Shown: positions 7,965 to 18,401 of the stretch, one piece after another
Layout of the letters: every line of letters begins with the position of its first letter
How positions within the stretch are numbered: the stretch's first letter is position 1
Source: an uncultured Prevotella sp.
Lineage (GTDB): Bacteria > Bacteroidota > Bacteroidia > Bacteroidales > Bacteroidaceae
Direction of reading: 5' to 3'
Length of the DNA stretch: 55,012 nt
NCBI GenBank assembly: GCA_900322095.1
Contig: ONYS01000015.1
Span: forward strand, 1-55,012
The notes under the pieces: model-generated
What the model was told of the DNA's origin: nothing
Seen by the model: only the letters and a program-made list of their open reading frames with translations
The model's database searches: none
Position numbers and translations under genes: made by a program

Positions 7965-8480
7965 TCAGTTGACGCTGTAGCCCAGTTTTTCCAGCACTTC
8001 ATTGCTGATGTCCACCTTTGGCGATGCGAAGACGATGCCGGCGTTGGCCGCACGGTCGAGTACCATGCTGTAGCCGCGCAGGTCGGAGATTTCCTTCACG
8101 GCGTTGTAGATCTCGTCCTGAATGGGCGACATCAGGCTCTCGCGCTTCTTGAAGAGCTCGCCTTCGGGACCGAAATACTTGCGCTTGAGATCGGAGGCTT
8201 CCTTCTCTTTCTTCATGATCTCCTCCTGCTTGGCTTTCTTCTGCTCCTGCGAGAGGAATACCACCTCGTTCTGGTAGTTCTTATACATTGTGGAAGCCTC
8301 GGTGTTGAGAGCCTCCACCTCGGCCTGCCATTTCTTCGACACCTGGTTGAGCTGCTCGTTGGCGCGCTCGTAGGCGGGTATGTGGCCGAGAATATATTCC
8401 ATGTCGACAAGCGCATACTTCTGTGCCGACATCGACATTGACGCTACCAGCATCACTGCCATTAAAATGAATTTTCTCAT
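7965..8480 (-). CDS. OmpH/Skp family periplasmic chaperone (first paralogue)
   Basis: A 171-aa secreted chaperone directly downstream of bamA. Signal peptide MRKFILMAVMLVASMSMSAQ, then the OmpH body strand (KYALVDMEYILGHIP), coiled-coil arms at about 45-115 and the C-terminal body (YSMVLDRAANAGIVFASP). Of the three copies it best matches the ompH gene that follows bamA across Bacteroidota. It would escort BamA substrates across the periplasm. Confidence 0.93.
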   Translation of the reverse strand: MRKFILMAVMLVASMSMSAQKYALVDMEYILGHIPAYERANEQLNQVSKKWQAEVEALNTEASTMYKNYQNEVVFLSQEQKKAKQEEIMKKEKEASDLKRKYFGPEGELFKKRESLMSPIQDEIYNAVKEISDLRGYSMVLDRAANAGIVFASPKVDISNEVLEKLGYSVN

Positions 8481-8551
8481 AGTTGTTTCTTTTCTGTCTC
8501 TTGTTTACTTCAGACGTTCAATCCCCACCGGATGTTACACCGCCGGCGGGA

Positions 8552-11176
8552 TTAGAACTCCTGTCCGAGGATGAAGTGGAAGTGGCTTCCACCCTGGTTG
8601 GATCCGAATATCATCTTGTCGAAGCCGTAGCCCCAGTCGATACCCATCAAGCCCACCATAGGCAGCATGATTCTCACGCCGACACCGGCAGAGCGGCGCA
8701 TGCTGAAGGGGTTGAAGTCCTTGGTGTCGTGCCAGGCGTTACCGCCCTCGAGGAATCCGAGCGCATAGATCGTGGTGTTGCCCAGCATGAGGGGATAGCG
8801 GAGCTCCAGCGTCATGCGGTCGTAGGCGTAGCCCTCGTAGTAGTAAGGCGTGAGAGAGCCGTTCTCGTAACCACGCAGACCGATGGTCTCCTCGGCGTAG
8901 CCCGTGGAATAGCCCGACATACCGTCACCACCCATGTAGTAGGTCTCAAACGGGCTCTTCTTGTACTTGTTGTAGCTGCCCAGCAAACCGAACTCCACGC
9001 GCGTCATGAGCACGAAGGTCTTCGGAGCGTTGGAGAGAGCGGTGAACGTGCGGGCCTTGAACTTCCACTTGTGGTATTCCACCCAGCGATACTTCTCCTG
9101 CTGTTCGGCAAGATAAGTCGACGAGTTGCGGTCGTTGGCCAGGTTCTTGTAGTCCTTGTGGTCCCAGGCACTCCATGGCGGCGTGAGGCTGACGCTGGCT
9201 TCGAACTCCGAACCGCGGCGGGGGAAGATCTGGTTGTCGGTCGACGCACGATTGAGCGAGATGCTCAGGTTGATGTTGTTGGCATTACCATTCGTCATCA
9301 GAAAGTAGCGCCAGTTCTTCATCATGTAGCGCGTATAGGAGAGCGAGGCCGACAGCGTGAAGTAGTCGTCGGGCCAGCGCAGACGCTTGCCCCAGCCGAT
9401 AGAGCCGCCAATCATCTTGATCCACGTGTCGGGATCGTAGAAGTTCTCGTAGTTATTATAATTGTAGTTGCTCATACCGCTCATATAATTATAATAGTTG
9501 TAGAGGTAGCCGCTGCTGTAGTAGGTGTCGGAGACGTCGCTCTGCTTGCTGTAGAAGAAGCCCACGGTGAACTGGTTGGGTCGTTTGCCGCCGAACCAGT
9601 TGGTGGAGTAGCTGAAGTTGATGCTGTTGTAGTAGCTGGCGTTGGTCTGGAAGCCGATTTTCAGCACCTCACCGTCGCCCACGGGCAAGATGCCGCGGTG
9701 CTCCTTGTTCTTGTTGAACAGGTTGCGGATGGAGAAGTTGTTGAGTGTCAGTCCCACCTTACCGATGATACCCGTCTGTCCCCAACCCAGGGAGAGCTCA
9801 ATCTGGTCGTTGCTCTTCTGTACGAGGTTCCAGTTGACGTCTACGGTACCGTTCTCATAGTCGGGCTCAATCTTCGGCTCCACCTTCTCCGGGTCGAAGT
9901 GGCCCATGGAGGCAAGCTCACGTGCCGAACGCATGATGGCCTCTTTGGAGAAGAGGTCGCCCGGCTTCGTACGCAGCTCACGGCGCACGACGTTCTCGTA
10001 GAGGCGGTCGTTGCCGTTGATGCGCACGTGGCTCAAGTGGGCCTGCGTGCCTTCGGTGATCTGCATTTCGAGGTCGATGGAGTCGCCCACGATGTTCACC
10101 TCAGTGGGCTGGATGTTGGAGAACACATAGCCGTTGTTGTAGTAGAGGTTGCCCACGGCGTCGTCGTCCTCCTGCAAGCGCTTGCTGAGCTGCTTCTGGT
10201 TGTAGACGTCACCCTTCTTCATGCCCAGCACGGCCGACAGATAGTCGGACGAGTAGACGGTGTTGCCCACCCAGGTGATGTTGCGCAGATAGTAGCGCTG
10301 GCCTTCGTTGACCTTGATATAGATGTTGACGTGCTTGGGGTCGTTGTCCCAGACGCTGTCTTTCAGAATCTCAGCATCGCGATAGCCCAGCTCGTTGTAT
10401 TTGTCGATGAGGTTTTTCTTGTCCTTTTCCCAACGTTCGGGAGTGTATTTCTTCGACTTGAGGAAGGTCGACAGCTTTCCGGCCTCGTGGGTCTTGGAGA
10501 AGGCGCCCTTGGTGAAGAGTCCGCCCTTGATGCGCGAGTTCTTCAGGTGCTTGTTGCCCTCGATGATGATGTGGCGCACTTTCTTCTTCTCCTTCTTGTC
10601 GATGATGACGTCGAGAATCACCTGGTTCTGCTCAGCCACGTCGGGACGTTGCTGAATGTCGATGACGGCATCCTTGAAGCCTTTCTCGTCGAAGTATTTC
10701 TTGGCCAGCAGCTTGGCACGGTCGAGCATGTTGGGCGTGAGCTGACTGCCGTTGAGCAGGCCGAGCTTATTCTCCAAGTCGGTCTTCTCGCTCTTCTTCA
10801 CACCCACATAGTTGATTTTCGACACGCGCGGTCTCACCTTGAGCGAGATGTGCAGCCACACCTTGTCACCCACGATGCTGTCGGCCGAAATCTTCACGTC
10901 GGAGAAGAGTCCGTGTCGCCAGTATCTCTTCACGGCATTGGTGATCTCGCTGCCTGGCAGGGAGATCTGCTGTCCCACGCTGAGTCCGGAGATACCCGTG
11001 AGGACATAGTCCTCGTAGCCCTCGATGCCGCTGACGTTGAATCCGCCGATGATCACTCTTCGCGGCGTTCCGGCGTAGGTGATGTCGGGATGTACCAGGG
11101 CATTCTGAGCCTGCATGGCCAAAGAGCAGGCCAGAGCCATTGCTGCTGCTAAAACTTTCTTCTTGTTATGGTGCAT
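8552..11176 (-). CDS. bamA: Outer-membrane protein assembly factor BamA
   Basis: An 874-aa Omp85 protein that inserts beta-barrels into the outer membrane. It has a signal peptide (about 1-24), a periplasmic region at about 30-440 with repeated POTRA-type alpha/beta units, and a C-terminal barrel (about 450-874) ending in FHFILGQEF with the terminal Phe expected of a barrel signal. The barrel has Tyr/Asn-rich loops (around 560-590), common in Bacteroidota BamA. It starts 1 bp after the uppS stop and precedes ompH, the standard order. A very long open frame on the opposite strand (8483-11152) is a codon-bias shadow. Confidence 0.96.
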   Translation of the reverse strand: MHHNKKKVLAAAMALACSLAMQAQNALVHPDITYAGTPRRVIIGGFNVSGIEGYEDYVLTGISGLSVGQQISLPGSEITNAVKRYWRHGLFSDVKISADSIVGDKVWLHISLKVRPRVSKINYVGVKKSEKTDLENKLGLLNGSQLTPNMLDRAKLLAKKYFDEKGFKDAVIDIQQRPDVAEQNQVILDVIIDKKEKKKVRHIIIEGNKHLKNSRIKGGLFTKGAFSKTHEAGKLSTFLKSKKYTPERWEKDKKNLIDKYNELGYRDAEILKDSVWDNDPKHVNIYIKVNEGQRYYLRNITWVGNTVYSSDYLSAVLGMKKGDVYNQKQLSKRLQEDDDAVGNLYYNNGYVFSNIQPTEVNIVGDSIDLEMQITEGTQAHLSHVRINGNDRLYENVVRRELRTKPGDLFSKEAIMRSARELASMGHFDPEKVEPKIEPDYENGTVDVNWNLVQKSNDQIELSLGWGQTGIIGKVGLTLNNFSIRNLFNKNKEHRGILPVGDGEVLKIGFQTNASYYNSINFSYSTNWFGGKRPNQFTVGFFYSKQSDVSDTYYSSGYLYNYYNYMSGMSNYNYNNYENFYDPDTWIKMIGGSIGWGKRLRWPDDYFTLSASLSYTRYMMKNWRYFLMTNGNANNINLSISLNRASTDNQIFPRRGSEFEASVSLTPPWSAWDHKDYKNLANDRNSSTYLAEQQEKYRWVEYHKWKFKARTFTALSNAPKTFVLMTRVEFGLLGSYNKYKKSPFETYYMGGDGMSGYSTGYAEETIGLRGYENGSLTPYYYEGYAYDRMTLELRYPLMLGNTTIYALGFLEGGNAWHDTKDFNPFSMRRSAGVGVRIMLPMVGLMGIDWGYGFDKMIFGSNQGGSHFHFILGQEF

Positions 11177-11177
11177 A

Positions 11178-11933
11178 TCAGATACTTTCTTTTTCTACCT
11201 GAGCCTCGGTCTTGCCGAAACGACGCTGGCGGCTCTGATAGCTGATGATGGCCTTGTGGAGCGCTTCCGCGTCGAAGTCGGGCCAATAGGTGTCGCAGAA
11301 ATACAGTTCGGAGTAGGCCACCTGCCAGAGCAGATAGTTGCTGAGCCTGAGCTCGCCGCCCGTACGGATGAGCAGGTCGGGATCGGGCATGAAGGCTGTC
11401 TCCAGATTGCTGGCGAAGGCTTCCTCGGTGAAGAGCGAGTCGATGTCGCTGACCTTCAGGCCGGGCTTCTGGCTCAAGGCGTTGGCCGCGGTGCGGCGCA
11501 TGGCCTCGACGATTTCCCAGCGCGAGGAGTAGCTCAGTGCCACCACCATCGTCATCTTGTTGTTGTTGGCAGTGTGCTCCTCGGTCTCGCGCAGCTTCTG
11601 CTGTACGTTTTCCGGCAGTCGTTTCCTGTCGCCGATGACCCTGAATCGCACGTTGTTCTCCATGAAAATCTCGTCTTCCAGCGAGGTGAGCACCAGTCCC
11701 ATGAGGGCGCTGATCTCTTCTGCTGGGCGATTCCAATTTTCTGTAGAGAAGGTATAGAGCGTGAGATATTTCACCCCGAGGCGCGTACACTCCTTGGTGA
11801 TGCGCCTCACGGCCTCCACGCCTTCCTGATGGCCGAAGCTCCGGTCTTTGCCGCGCTCCGTGGCCCAGCGTCCGTTGCCGTCCATGATGATGGCAATGTG
11901 GCGGGGTATGCGGGTCATGTCAAGTTCTGCCAT
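11178..11933 (-). CDS. uppS: Isoprenyl transferase (undecaprenyl diphosphate synthase)
   Basis: A cytoplasmic cis-prenyltransferase that makes the C55 lipid carrier for peptidoglycan and other envelope polymers. The catalytic Asp is Asp18 in [10 protein letters not shown]. The conserved segments [13 protein letters not shown] and [11 protein letters not shown] are present. The ATG at 11933 ([10 protein letters not shown]) gives 251 aa, the usual length. The longer frame starting at 11984 would overlap the upstream porG-like gene by 31 bp and is less likely. It forms the conserved porG-uppS-bamA-ompH order. Confidence 0.94.
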   Translation of the reverse strand: MAELDMTRIPRHIAIIMDGNGRWATERGKDRSFGHQEGVEAVRRITKECTRLGVKYLTLYTFSTENWNRPAEEISALMGLVLTSLEDEIFMENNVRFRVIGDRKRLPENVQQKLRETEEHTANNNKMTMVVALSYSSRWEIVEAMRRTAANALSQKPGLKVSDIDSLFTEEAFASNLETAFMPDPDLLIRTGGELRLSNYLLWQVAYSELYFCDTYWPDFDAEALHKAIISYQSRQRRFGKTEAQVEKESI

Positions 11934-11953
11934 ATATGTATATTGCTGTATCT

Positions 11954-12640
11954 CTAATAATTGTCTTTGTTGCAGGTGACGCACTTTGCTGAGAAACTGT
12001 AGGTCAGGCTCACCATGAGCGCCGAGTAGCAGTCGGTATTCTTGAAAGCGCCCGAGCTCTTCACGTAGGCGGGGTCTTTCACGCCGTCGAGCTCATCGTT
12101 GAGCGAGAAGTGCATGGCCCAGCTCAGTCCGAGGTTCACGCGGGGCCCGATCTTGTATTTCAGACCAATACCCATTGGGACGTTGGCCGTGAACACGTTG
12201 TTGCCGCCACCGCTGACGCTTGTGGCTCCGATGCCGCCAAAGACGTAGGGCGTCAGCCGCTTTGCGCCACGGTAGTCGCGGCCTGTGCCGTAGGGCCAGA
12301 AGTTGTATTCGAACGTCAGGCTCACGTCGACCAGCGTGTTGCTGAACTCGTAGGGCTGCTGCTGATAGTCGGGATAGTAGGTCTCGACGTCGGCCGAAGA
12401 GCCTTTCAGCTTGCCGTAGAATCCGGAGAGGTTCAGTCCGATATAGGGATTGAAGAGTCTGCGCACCACGATGCCTCCACCGGGCTGCAGGTCTTTGATG
12501 AGGCTGCCGTTGAAGTCGCCCAAATAGCCCACCATACCGCCTTCCACGCCAATCTCCATGCGGTATATGGGATCTTCCTGCGCACCGGCACCGGCGGCAG
12601 AGAGCATCACAATCAGCATCGAGATAAGCAGTCGTCTCAT
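11954..12640 (-). CDS. PorG-like outer-membrane beta-barrel protein (DUF6089)
   Basis: A 228-aa protein with a signal peptide (cleavage after AGAGA, about residue 20) and a small beta-barrel pattern: alternating Gly/aromatic strands such as [14 protein letters not shown] and [14 protein letters not shown]. In Porphyromonas gingivalis the gene in the same position, next to uppS, bamA and ompH, is porG (PG0189), a T9SS component binding the PorK/N ring. Synteny and fold both point to the homologue, and secreted proteins with T9SS-like C-termini occur in this window. The T9SS role is inferred from synteny; sequence identity cannot be measured here. Confidence 0.78.
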   Translation of the reverse strand: MRRLLISMLIVMLSAAGAGAQEDPIYRMEIGVEGGMVGYLGDFNGSLIKDLQPGGGIVVRRLFNPYIGLNLSGFYGKLKGSSADVETYYPDYQQQPYEFSNTLVDVSLTFEYNFWPYGTGRDYRGAKRLTPYVFGGIGATSVSGGGNNVFTANVPMGIGLKYKIGPRVNLGLSWAMHFSLNDELDGVKDPAYVKSSGAFKNTDCYSALMVSLTYSFSAKCVTCNKDNY

Positions 12641-12723
12641 AGATTCTATCCTCTATTTATAATAATGTATTGGGAAGGCAAGCCCCCTTGCTCAGTCCTT
12701 CCTGGGAAAGGTCGCCCCCCAGT

Positions 12724-14097
12724 TTATTTCGTGAAGGCCTTCTGTTCCTCGGCCCATCCCAGCCGGTTGATGCGGCCGCGCCATATGATGCCCGTCGTGG
12801 CATCAGCTATCCAGAGATAGTGGTCCTTGTCGGTCGTGATGGCGAAGTTCTTGGGCGAGGAGAATCCGCTTGGCAGGGCCATCGTGGTGTCTCTCTGCCA
12901 TGTGATGCCGTTGTCGGCCGAGCGGTAGAAGCCTGTAGCGCCCCAGTTTGTGCCGTTGGTCATGGTCGAGCTGCCCAGAGCCACGAACATGCCGTCGTAG
13001 GCCACCACTTGCAGGTTGCTGAGCGCGTGGAGCGGATAGGGATTGGTGACATCCCAGTTGAAGAGCGACCAGGCCTGAGTCTGCATGGTCGAGGGCTCCT
13101 CAATCTTTCCCCACACCACGGCCGTAGAGTCTCCCTGGGCGTAATCACGATTGCCGCAGAGCAGCAGTCGGTAGGAGTCCTCGTTGGTCTGCAGCTGCTG
13201 GGCGCAGAGGCTGATGTCGTTTGCGGGCAGCCATGCTGTGCTGGCGTCATATTTTTCTGCGGTCCAAGTGGCGCCGTCCGAGCTTGAGGCGATATTGCCG
13301 TCGGCATCGAAGGCGTAGAGCTTCGTCTTTGAAGCGCCGAGGAGACGCTTGATCTGTGTCGATTCCGATTTCCAGCTCTGTCCATCGCTCGTGCGTAGCA
13401 ACCGGCCGCCGGAGAGCACGTAGAGCGTGTCGTTGAGCACGGCAGAGTTGATATAGGCACTGGCGTCAAGCTGCTGTTCCATCTGCGACCAGTTGGCGGC
13501 CGATGGGCGCGAGGCGGTGAAGCCTGCGGCGTTGGTGAGGAGGAACAGCCTGTCGGCGGTGGCGTAGATGCGCATTCCGCTGTAGGCCGTGAGAGCGTTG
13601 AGCGTTCCCATATTGCTCCATGTCAGCGTGTCGCCGTACTGCTTGTGCACATTCACCGAGACGGTATACTCTCTGTATTCGCCGTTGTGGTTGTAGATGC
13701 GCACCTTTCGTGGCTGGGTGAAGTCGACGCTGTCGGTGCTCGACCAGTAGGAGAGCGAGTCGCTGTTGATGCTCTTCAGGACGATGGTGCCCGAGTTTTT
13801 CGACGATATGGTGGCCACGGTCTTCGACACGTCCACGCCCACCGGCAGGGAGTCGGTGTTGTAGACGAGGCGCTTCTGCTGGTCGATGTAGAACTTGTAG
13901 CTGCTGCAGTCGAGCGTGGTACTGGCAACGCTGTCGGCATTGACGCGCTTGTTGTATTTCAGCGTGCCAAGCGAGAAAGCAGTGAGGGCGGTATCGTCGT
14001 AGTACGTAATATCGTCATCGTTGTTTCCCAGACAGGAAGCCAACATCATCGAACAAGCCAACAGGCCGCCTATGGAGTATATGAAGTGTTTCCTCAT
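12724..14097 (-). CDS. DUF6242-type lipoprotein
   Basis: A 457-aa lipoprotein with a signal sequence ending in the lipobox LASC (Cys22), so it should be anchored in the membrane. Residues about 30-150 form a beta-sandwich-like domain with repeated FSLGTLKYN and VATISSKNSG-type strands. The remainder has recurrent W-x-aromatic strands (QSWKSESTQ, ATWTAEKYD, ITWQRDTTM) like a Kelch/beta-propeller or sialidase-type propeller. This matches DUF6242 proteins of Bacteroidales. It leads the operon into the porG-like gene, 83 bp downstream, and has the operon's clear promoter. Function unknown; a surface role linked to envelope assembly is a guess from context. Confidence 0.8.
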   Translation of the reverse strand: MRKHFIYSIGGLLACSMMLASCLGNNDDDITYYDDTALTAFSLGTLKYNKRVNADSVASTTLDCSSYKFYIDQQKRLVYNTDSLPVGVDVSKTVATISSKNSGTIVLKSINSDSLSYWSSTDSVDFTQPRKVRIYNHNGEYREYTVSVNVHKQYGDTLTWSNMGTLNALTAYSGMRIYATADRLFLLTNAAGFTASRPSAANWSQMEQQLDASAYINSAVLNDTLYVLSGGRLLRTSDGQSWKSESTQIKRLLGASKTKLYAFDADGNIASSSDGATWTAEKYDASTAWLPANDISLCAQQLQTNEDSYRLLLCGNRDYAQGDSTAVVWGKIEEPSTMQTQAWSLFNWDVTNPYPLHALSNLQVVAYDGMFVALGSSTMTNGTNWGATGFYRSADNGITWQRDTTMALPSGFSSPKNFAITTDKDHYLWIADATTGIIWRGRINRLGWAEEQKAFTK

Positions 14098-14116
14098 TTA
14101 TCAATTTACCTTTTAG

Positions 14117-14146
14117 GTGCAAAGTTAATCAGAATTTCGCAAAAGA
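14117..14146 (-). promoter_or_regulatory. Promoter of the DUF6242-porG-uppS-bamA operon
   Basis: The minus strand reads TAACTTTGC at 14127-14119, a full -7 match, with TTTTGC about 12-18 bp upstream. The predicted transcription start lies about 15-20 bp before the ATG. No equally good promoter is visible before porG, uppS, bamA or the ompH genes, so this may drive the whole block. Confidence 0.65.
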
Positions 14147-14368
14147 AACGACTTTTTGACGTAATATTGTTGAATTTAAGTAGTTTGGAACGATATTTTA
14201 AGTTTGTTTAGTTGTAAATAACTATTTTGTGCATTCTTGCAAATCGTGTTCGTCTTTGGGTTGAGATAGCAGTATTGGCGCCATACGCGGCAGCGGGTTC
14301 ACGCATTGAAGCGCTGTCGCCGCCTTGTCCGCGATGCGTTGAGGCTGTGCGAGCGATTGTTGATGATT

Positions 14369-14578
14369 CGTGACAGCTGTCACGAAAGTGCGTGACAGCT
14401 GTCACGAACGAACGTGTCAATTGTCACGAACGAGCGTGACATTTGTCACGAACAAACGTGACATTTGTCACGTGACGGTCGTCACTTAAGTACGTGACGG
14501 TCGCCACGAAGAAGCGTGACGTTCGTCACGAATGAACGTGATGGTCGTCGCGAAGAAACGTGACGGTCGTCACGAGAG
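14369..14578. repeat. 22-bp GTGAC-palindrome array (copy 1)
   Basis: About nine or ten units with a period near 22 bp, each with a GTGACnnnnGTCAC palindrome followed by a GAAnnAAC-type linker. Centres vary (ACAGCTGT, ACATTTGT, ACGGTCGT, ACGTTCGT), and A-to-G changes in the left arm are matched by T-to-C in the right, so pairing is kept. A cleaner second array lies at 52719-52822. No ORF or spacer diversity of CRISPR type is present. Confidence 0.9.
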
Positions 14579-14605
14579 ATTGGCTTCAGTCTGGGCTTTT
14601 GGTGG

Positions 14606-14630
14606 TCTGCGCGCTTCGCGCTGGTGTGCC
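14606..14630 (+). repeat. TCTGCGCGCTTCGCGCT extragenic repeat (copy 1)
   Basis: A 25-bp stretch beginning TCTGCGCGCTTCGCGCT and continuing GGTGTGCC recurs with one difference at 41959-41983. AGCGCG/CGCGCT can form a tight hairpin (GCGC-gctt-GCGC type). Confidence 0.75.
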
Positions 14631-14665
14631 CCCTTTTGGGCTATAGCAACCAAAAACATTTTATT

Positions 14666-14730
14666 AGTCTGACCGATCGGACTGATCGGACCGGTCTGAC
14701 CAGTCGGATTAGTCAGATTGGTCGGAGAGT
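14666..14730. repeat. Decameric GACYGGTCGG repeat array (copy 2)
   Basis: Six or so 10-bp units (GACCGATCGG, ACTGATCGGA, CCGGTCTGAC and similar), related to the array at 5836-5948. It lies just beyond the glnN terminator. Units are partly self-complementary, so hairpins are possible. Confidence 0.8.
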
Positions 14731-14746
14731 CTGCTCAAACAGCAAG

Positions 14747-14783
14747 CAAAAAAAACGGGGCTTCATCTCACGACGAAGCCCCG
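14747..14783 (-). terminator. Rho-independent terminator of glnN
   Basis: On the minus strand CGGGGCTTC, a 10-nt loop and GAAGCCCCG run into eight T's. It lies about 90 bp past the glnN stop codon and ends the dapF-dapL-glnN operon. Confidence 0.9.
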
Positions 14784-14873
14784 CAGCAAACTTAAACAAC
14801 CAATAAAAGAAATAGTTGCTTTTCTTATATTGAATTTTCCCTGCATTATAGGGAAACAGGCGGATTCTGTTGA

Positions 14874-17063
14874 TTAGCGGATGAACAGAAGCTCGCGATA
14901 CTTGGGCAACTCCCAGAGCTCATCGCTGACAACAAGCTCCAGCTTGTCGATGTGGTAGCGGATGATATCCATCTTCGGAGCCACGGTGTCGTGGTAGGCG
15001 ATGGCCTTCTCGCGGGTGTCCTCAATCTTGTTGGCCACCTTGCGGGCGTTGACGAGCTCCTCCACGTTGGTCTCGATGGTCTGCGTGCGCTCGGCAATCT
15101 CCTCAATGAGCTTCTTGTTGCGGGCGGTGAGCTTGGTGGCGTCGTCCTTGCCGAAGATAGCGTACATGTTGTCCACGTTCTTGGCCAGCTGGCTCTGATA
15201 ATGGGTAGCCACGGGGATGATGTGGTTCATGCTCAGGTCGCCCATCACACGGGCCTCAATCTGAATCTTCTTGGTGTAGGTTTCCCATTTCACCTCGTTG
15301 CGGGCCTTGAGCTCATGCTCGGTCATCACGTTCTGGCTCTCAAACATCTTGATGCTGTCCTTGTCGAGATAGCGGTCGAAGCAGAGCGGGCAGCTGGGCT
15401 CGCAGTCGAGTCCGCGCTTGGCAGCCTCTTCCTTCCACTCCTCGCTGTAGCCGTTGCCGTCGAAGCGGATGGGCTTGCAGGTCTTGATGTCCTCACGCAG
15501 CACGTCGATGATGGCCGATGTCTGGTCCTCACCCTTTGCGATGAGAGCGTCGACACGCACCTTGAAGTTGCTCAGAGCCTCGGCAACAGCCGTGTTGAGC
15601 ACGATCATGGCCGATGCGCAGTTGGCCTCAGAGCCTACGGCGCGGAACTCAAAGCGGTTGCCGGTGAAGGCGAAGGGAGACGTACGGTTGCGGTCGGTGT
15701 TGTCGATCATCAGTTCAGGAATCTGCGGAATGTCGAGTTTCATGCCCTGCTTGCCGTCGATCTTGAACAGGTCGCTCTTGTCGGCCTTCTCGATATGGTC
15801 GAGCAGATCGCTGACCTGCTTGCCGAGGAAGCTAGAGATGATGGCTGGAGGTGCCTCGTTGGCGCCCAGACGATGGGCATTGCCGGCGCTCATGATAGAA
15901 GCCTTGAGCAGTCCGTTGTGCTTGTAGACACCCATCAGTGTCTCAACGATGAACACCACGAAGCGCAGGTTGTCCTCAGGCGTCTTGCCGGGTCCGTGGA
16001 GCAGAATGCCGGTATCGGTAGAGAGGCTCCAGTTGTTGTGCTTACCCGAACCGTTGATGCCGTCGAAGGGCTTCTCGTGGAGCAGGGCGCGGAATCCGTG
16101 CTTCCGGGCCACCTTCTTCATCAGGCTCATCAGGAGCATGTTGTGGTCTACGGCCAGGTTGGTGTCCTCGAAAATAGGAGCCACCTCAAACTGGTTGGGG
16201 GCCACCTCGTTGTGGCGGGTCTTGCAGGGGATGCCCAGCTCAAGAGCCTGGATTTCCAAATCCTTCATGAAGGCCTGCACGCGGTCGGGGATGGTGCCGA
16301 AATAGTGGTCTTCCATCTGCTGGTTCTTTGCCGAGCTGTGACCCATGAGGGTACGGCCGGTGAGAACGAGGTCGGGACGGGCCATGTAGAGGCTCTCGTC
16401 GACGAGGAAGTACTCCTGCTCCCAGCCCAGGTTGCTGCGAACCTTCTTCACGTCTTTGTAGAAATAGTGGCAAACGTCGGTGGCAGCTTCGCTGACGGCT
16501 CTCAGGGCGCGCAGCAAAGGAGCTTTGTAGTCGAGTGCCTCACCAGTGTAGGAGATGAACACGGTGGGGATGCAGAGCGTGTCGTCCATGATGAACACGG
16601 GGCTCGTGGGGTCCCATGCTGAATAGCCGCGGGCCTCGAAGGTGTTGCGGATACCGCCAGAAGGGAACGACGAGGCGTCGGGCTCCTGCTGTACGAGCAG
16701 CTTTCCGGAGAACTCTTCGATCATTCCGCCCTTGCCGTCATGCTCGATGAAGGCGTCGTGCTTCTCAGCGGTGCCTTCGGTGAGGGGCTGGAACCAGTGG
16801 GTGTAGTGGGTGACACCGTTCTCGTCGGCCCACTGCTTCATGCCTTTTGCCACGGCATTGGCAATGCTGCGGTCCAGGGGAGCTCCGTTGTCGATAACGT
16901 CGATGAGCTTCTCGTAGACGTCGGCGGGAAGATACTTGTACATCTTTGCACGATTGAACACTTTCTTGCCGAAATACTCAGAGGGGCGCTCCAGCGGGGA
17001 GATAACCTCGACGGGCTTGCGGGCTGAGGCCTTTTCGACTGCGTCAAATCTTAATACTGCCAT
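14874..17063 (-). CDS. glnN: Type III glutamine synthetase (GSIII)
   Basis: A 729-aa cytoplasmic enzyme making glutamine from glutamate, ammonia and ATP. The size (about 730 aa against about 470 for GSI) and the segments EVAPNQFEVAPIFEDTN, GSGKHNNWSLST and NRTSPFAFTGNRFEFRA are diagnostic of the GSIII form found in Bacteroidota. The C-terminal helical region (about 600-729) is also GSIII-specific. It ends the minus-strand operon after dapF and dapL and faces the glnB-amtB-asnB operon, placing ammonia uptake, sensing and assimilation together. Regulation by the nearby PII protein is plausible but not shown. Confidence 0.96.
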   Translation of the reverse strand: MAVLRFDAVEKASARKPVEVISPLERPSEYFGKKVFNRAKMYKYLPADVYEKLIDVIDNGAPLDRSIANAVAKGMKQWADENGVTHYTHWFQPLTEGTAEKHDAFIEHDGKGGMIEEFSGKLLVQQEPDASSFPSGGIRNTFEARGYSAWDPTSPVFIMDDTLCIPTVFISYTGEALDYKAPLLRALRAVSEAATDVCHYFYKDVKKVRSNLGWEQEYFLVDESLYMARPDLVLTGRTLMGHSSAKNQQMEDHYFGTIPDRVQAFMKDLEIQALELGIPCKTRHNEVAPNQFEVAPIFEDTNLAVDHNMLLMSLMKKVARKHGFRALLHEKPFDGINGSGKHNNWSLSTDTGILLHGPGKTPEDNLRFVVFIVETLMGVYKHNGLLKASIMSAGNAHRLGANEAPPAIISSFLGKQVSDLLDHIEKADKSDLFKIDGKQGMKLDIPQIPELMIDNTDRNRTSPFAFTGNRFEFRAVGSEANCASAMIVLNTAVAEALSNFKVRVDALIAKGEDQTSAIIDVLREDIKTCKPIRFDGNGYSEEWKEEAAKRGLDCEPSCPLCFDRYLDKDSIKMFESQNVMTEHELKARNEVKWETYTKKIQIEARVMGDLSMNHIIPVATHYQSQLAKNVDNMYAIFGKDDATKLTARNKKLIEEIAERTQTIETNVEELVNARKVANKIEDTREKAIAYHDTVAPKMDIIRYHIDKLELVVSDELWELPKYRELLFIR

Positions 17064-17122
17064 ATTGTTGATATGTTTTGAATGTTGTTTTTTCTGTTTG
17101 TTATAAATGTTGTGCGCTCAGA

Positions 17123-18352
<1,230 letters not shown>

Positions 18353-18401
18353 ATTGTTTGCTTGTTATTGGTTGTTGTCTATGTTTTCTTACTGGTATTG
18401 G

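Noticed and set aside
8483-11152. 889-codon open frame on the plus strand opposite bamA
   Set aside because: It overlaps bamA over its whole length, has Val/His/Glu-rich composition typical of the antisense of a GC-biased gene, and lacks a promoter. BamA domains are unmistakable.
14369-14578. CRISPR array
   Set aside because: Units are 22 bp with no unique spacers of constant length, the palindromes vary between units, and no cas gene is present.
14952-16622. 556-codon plus-strand frame opposite glnN
   Set aside because: Low-complexity Val/Leu/His composition and full overlap with the GSIII gene mark it as a codon-bias shadow.
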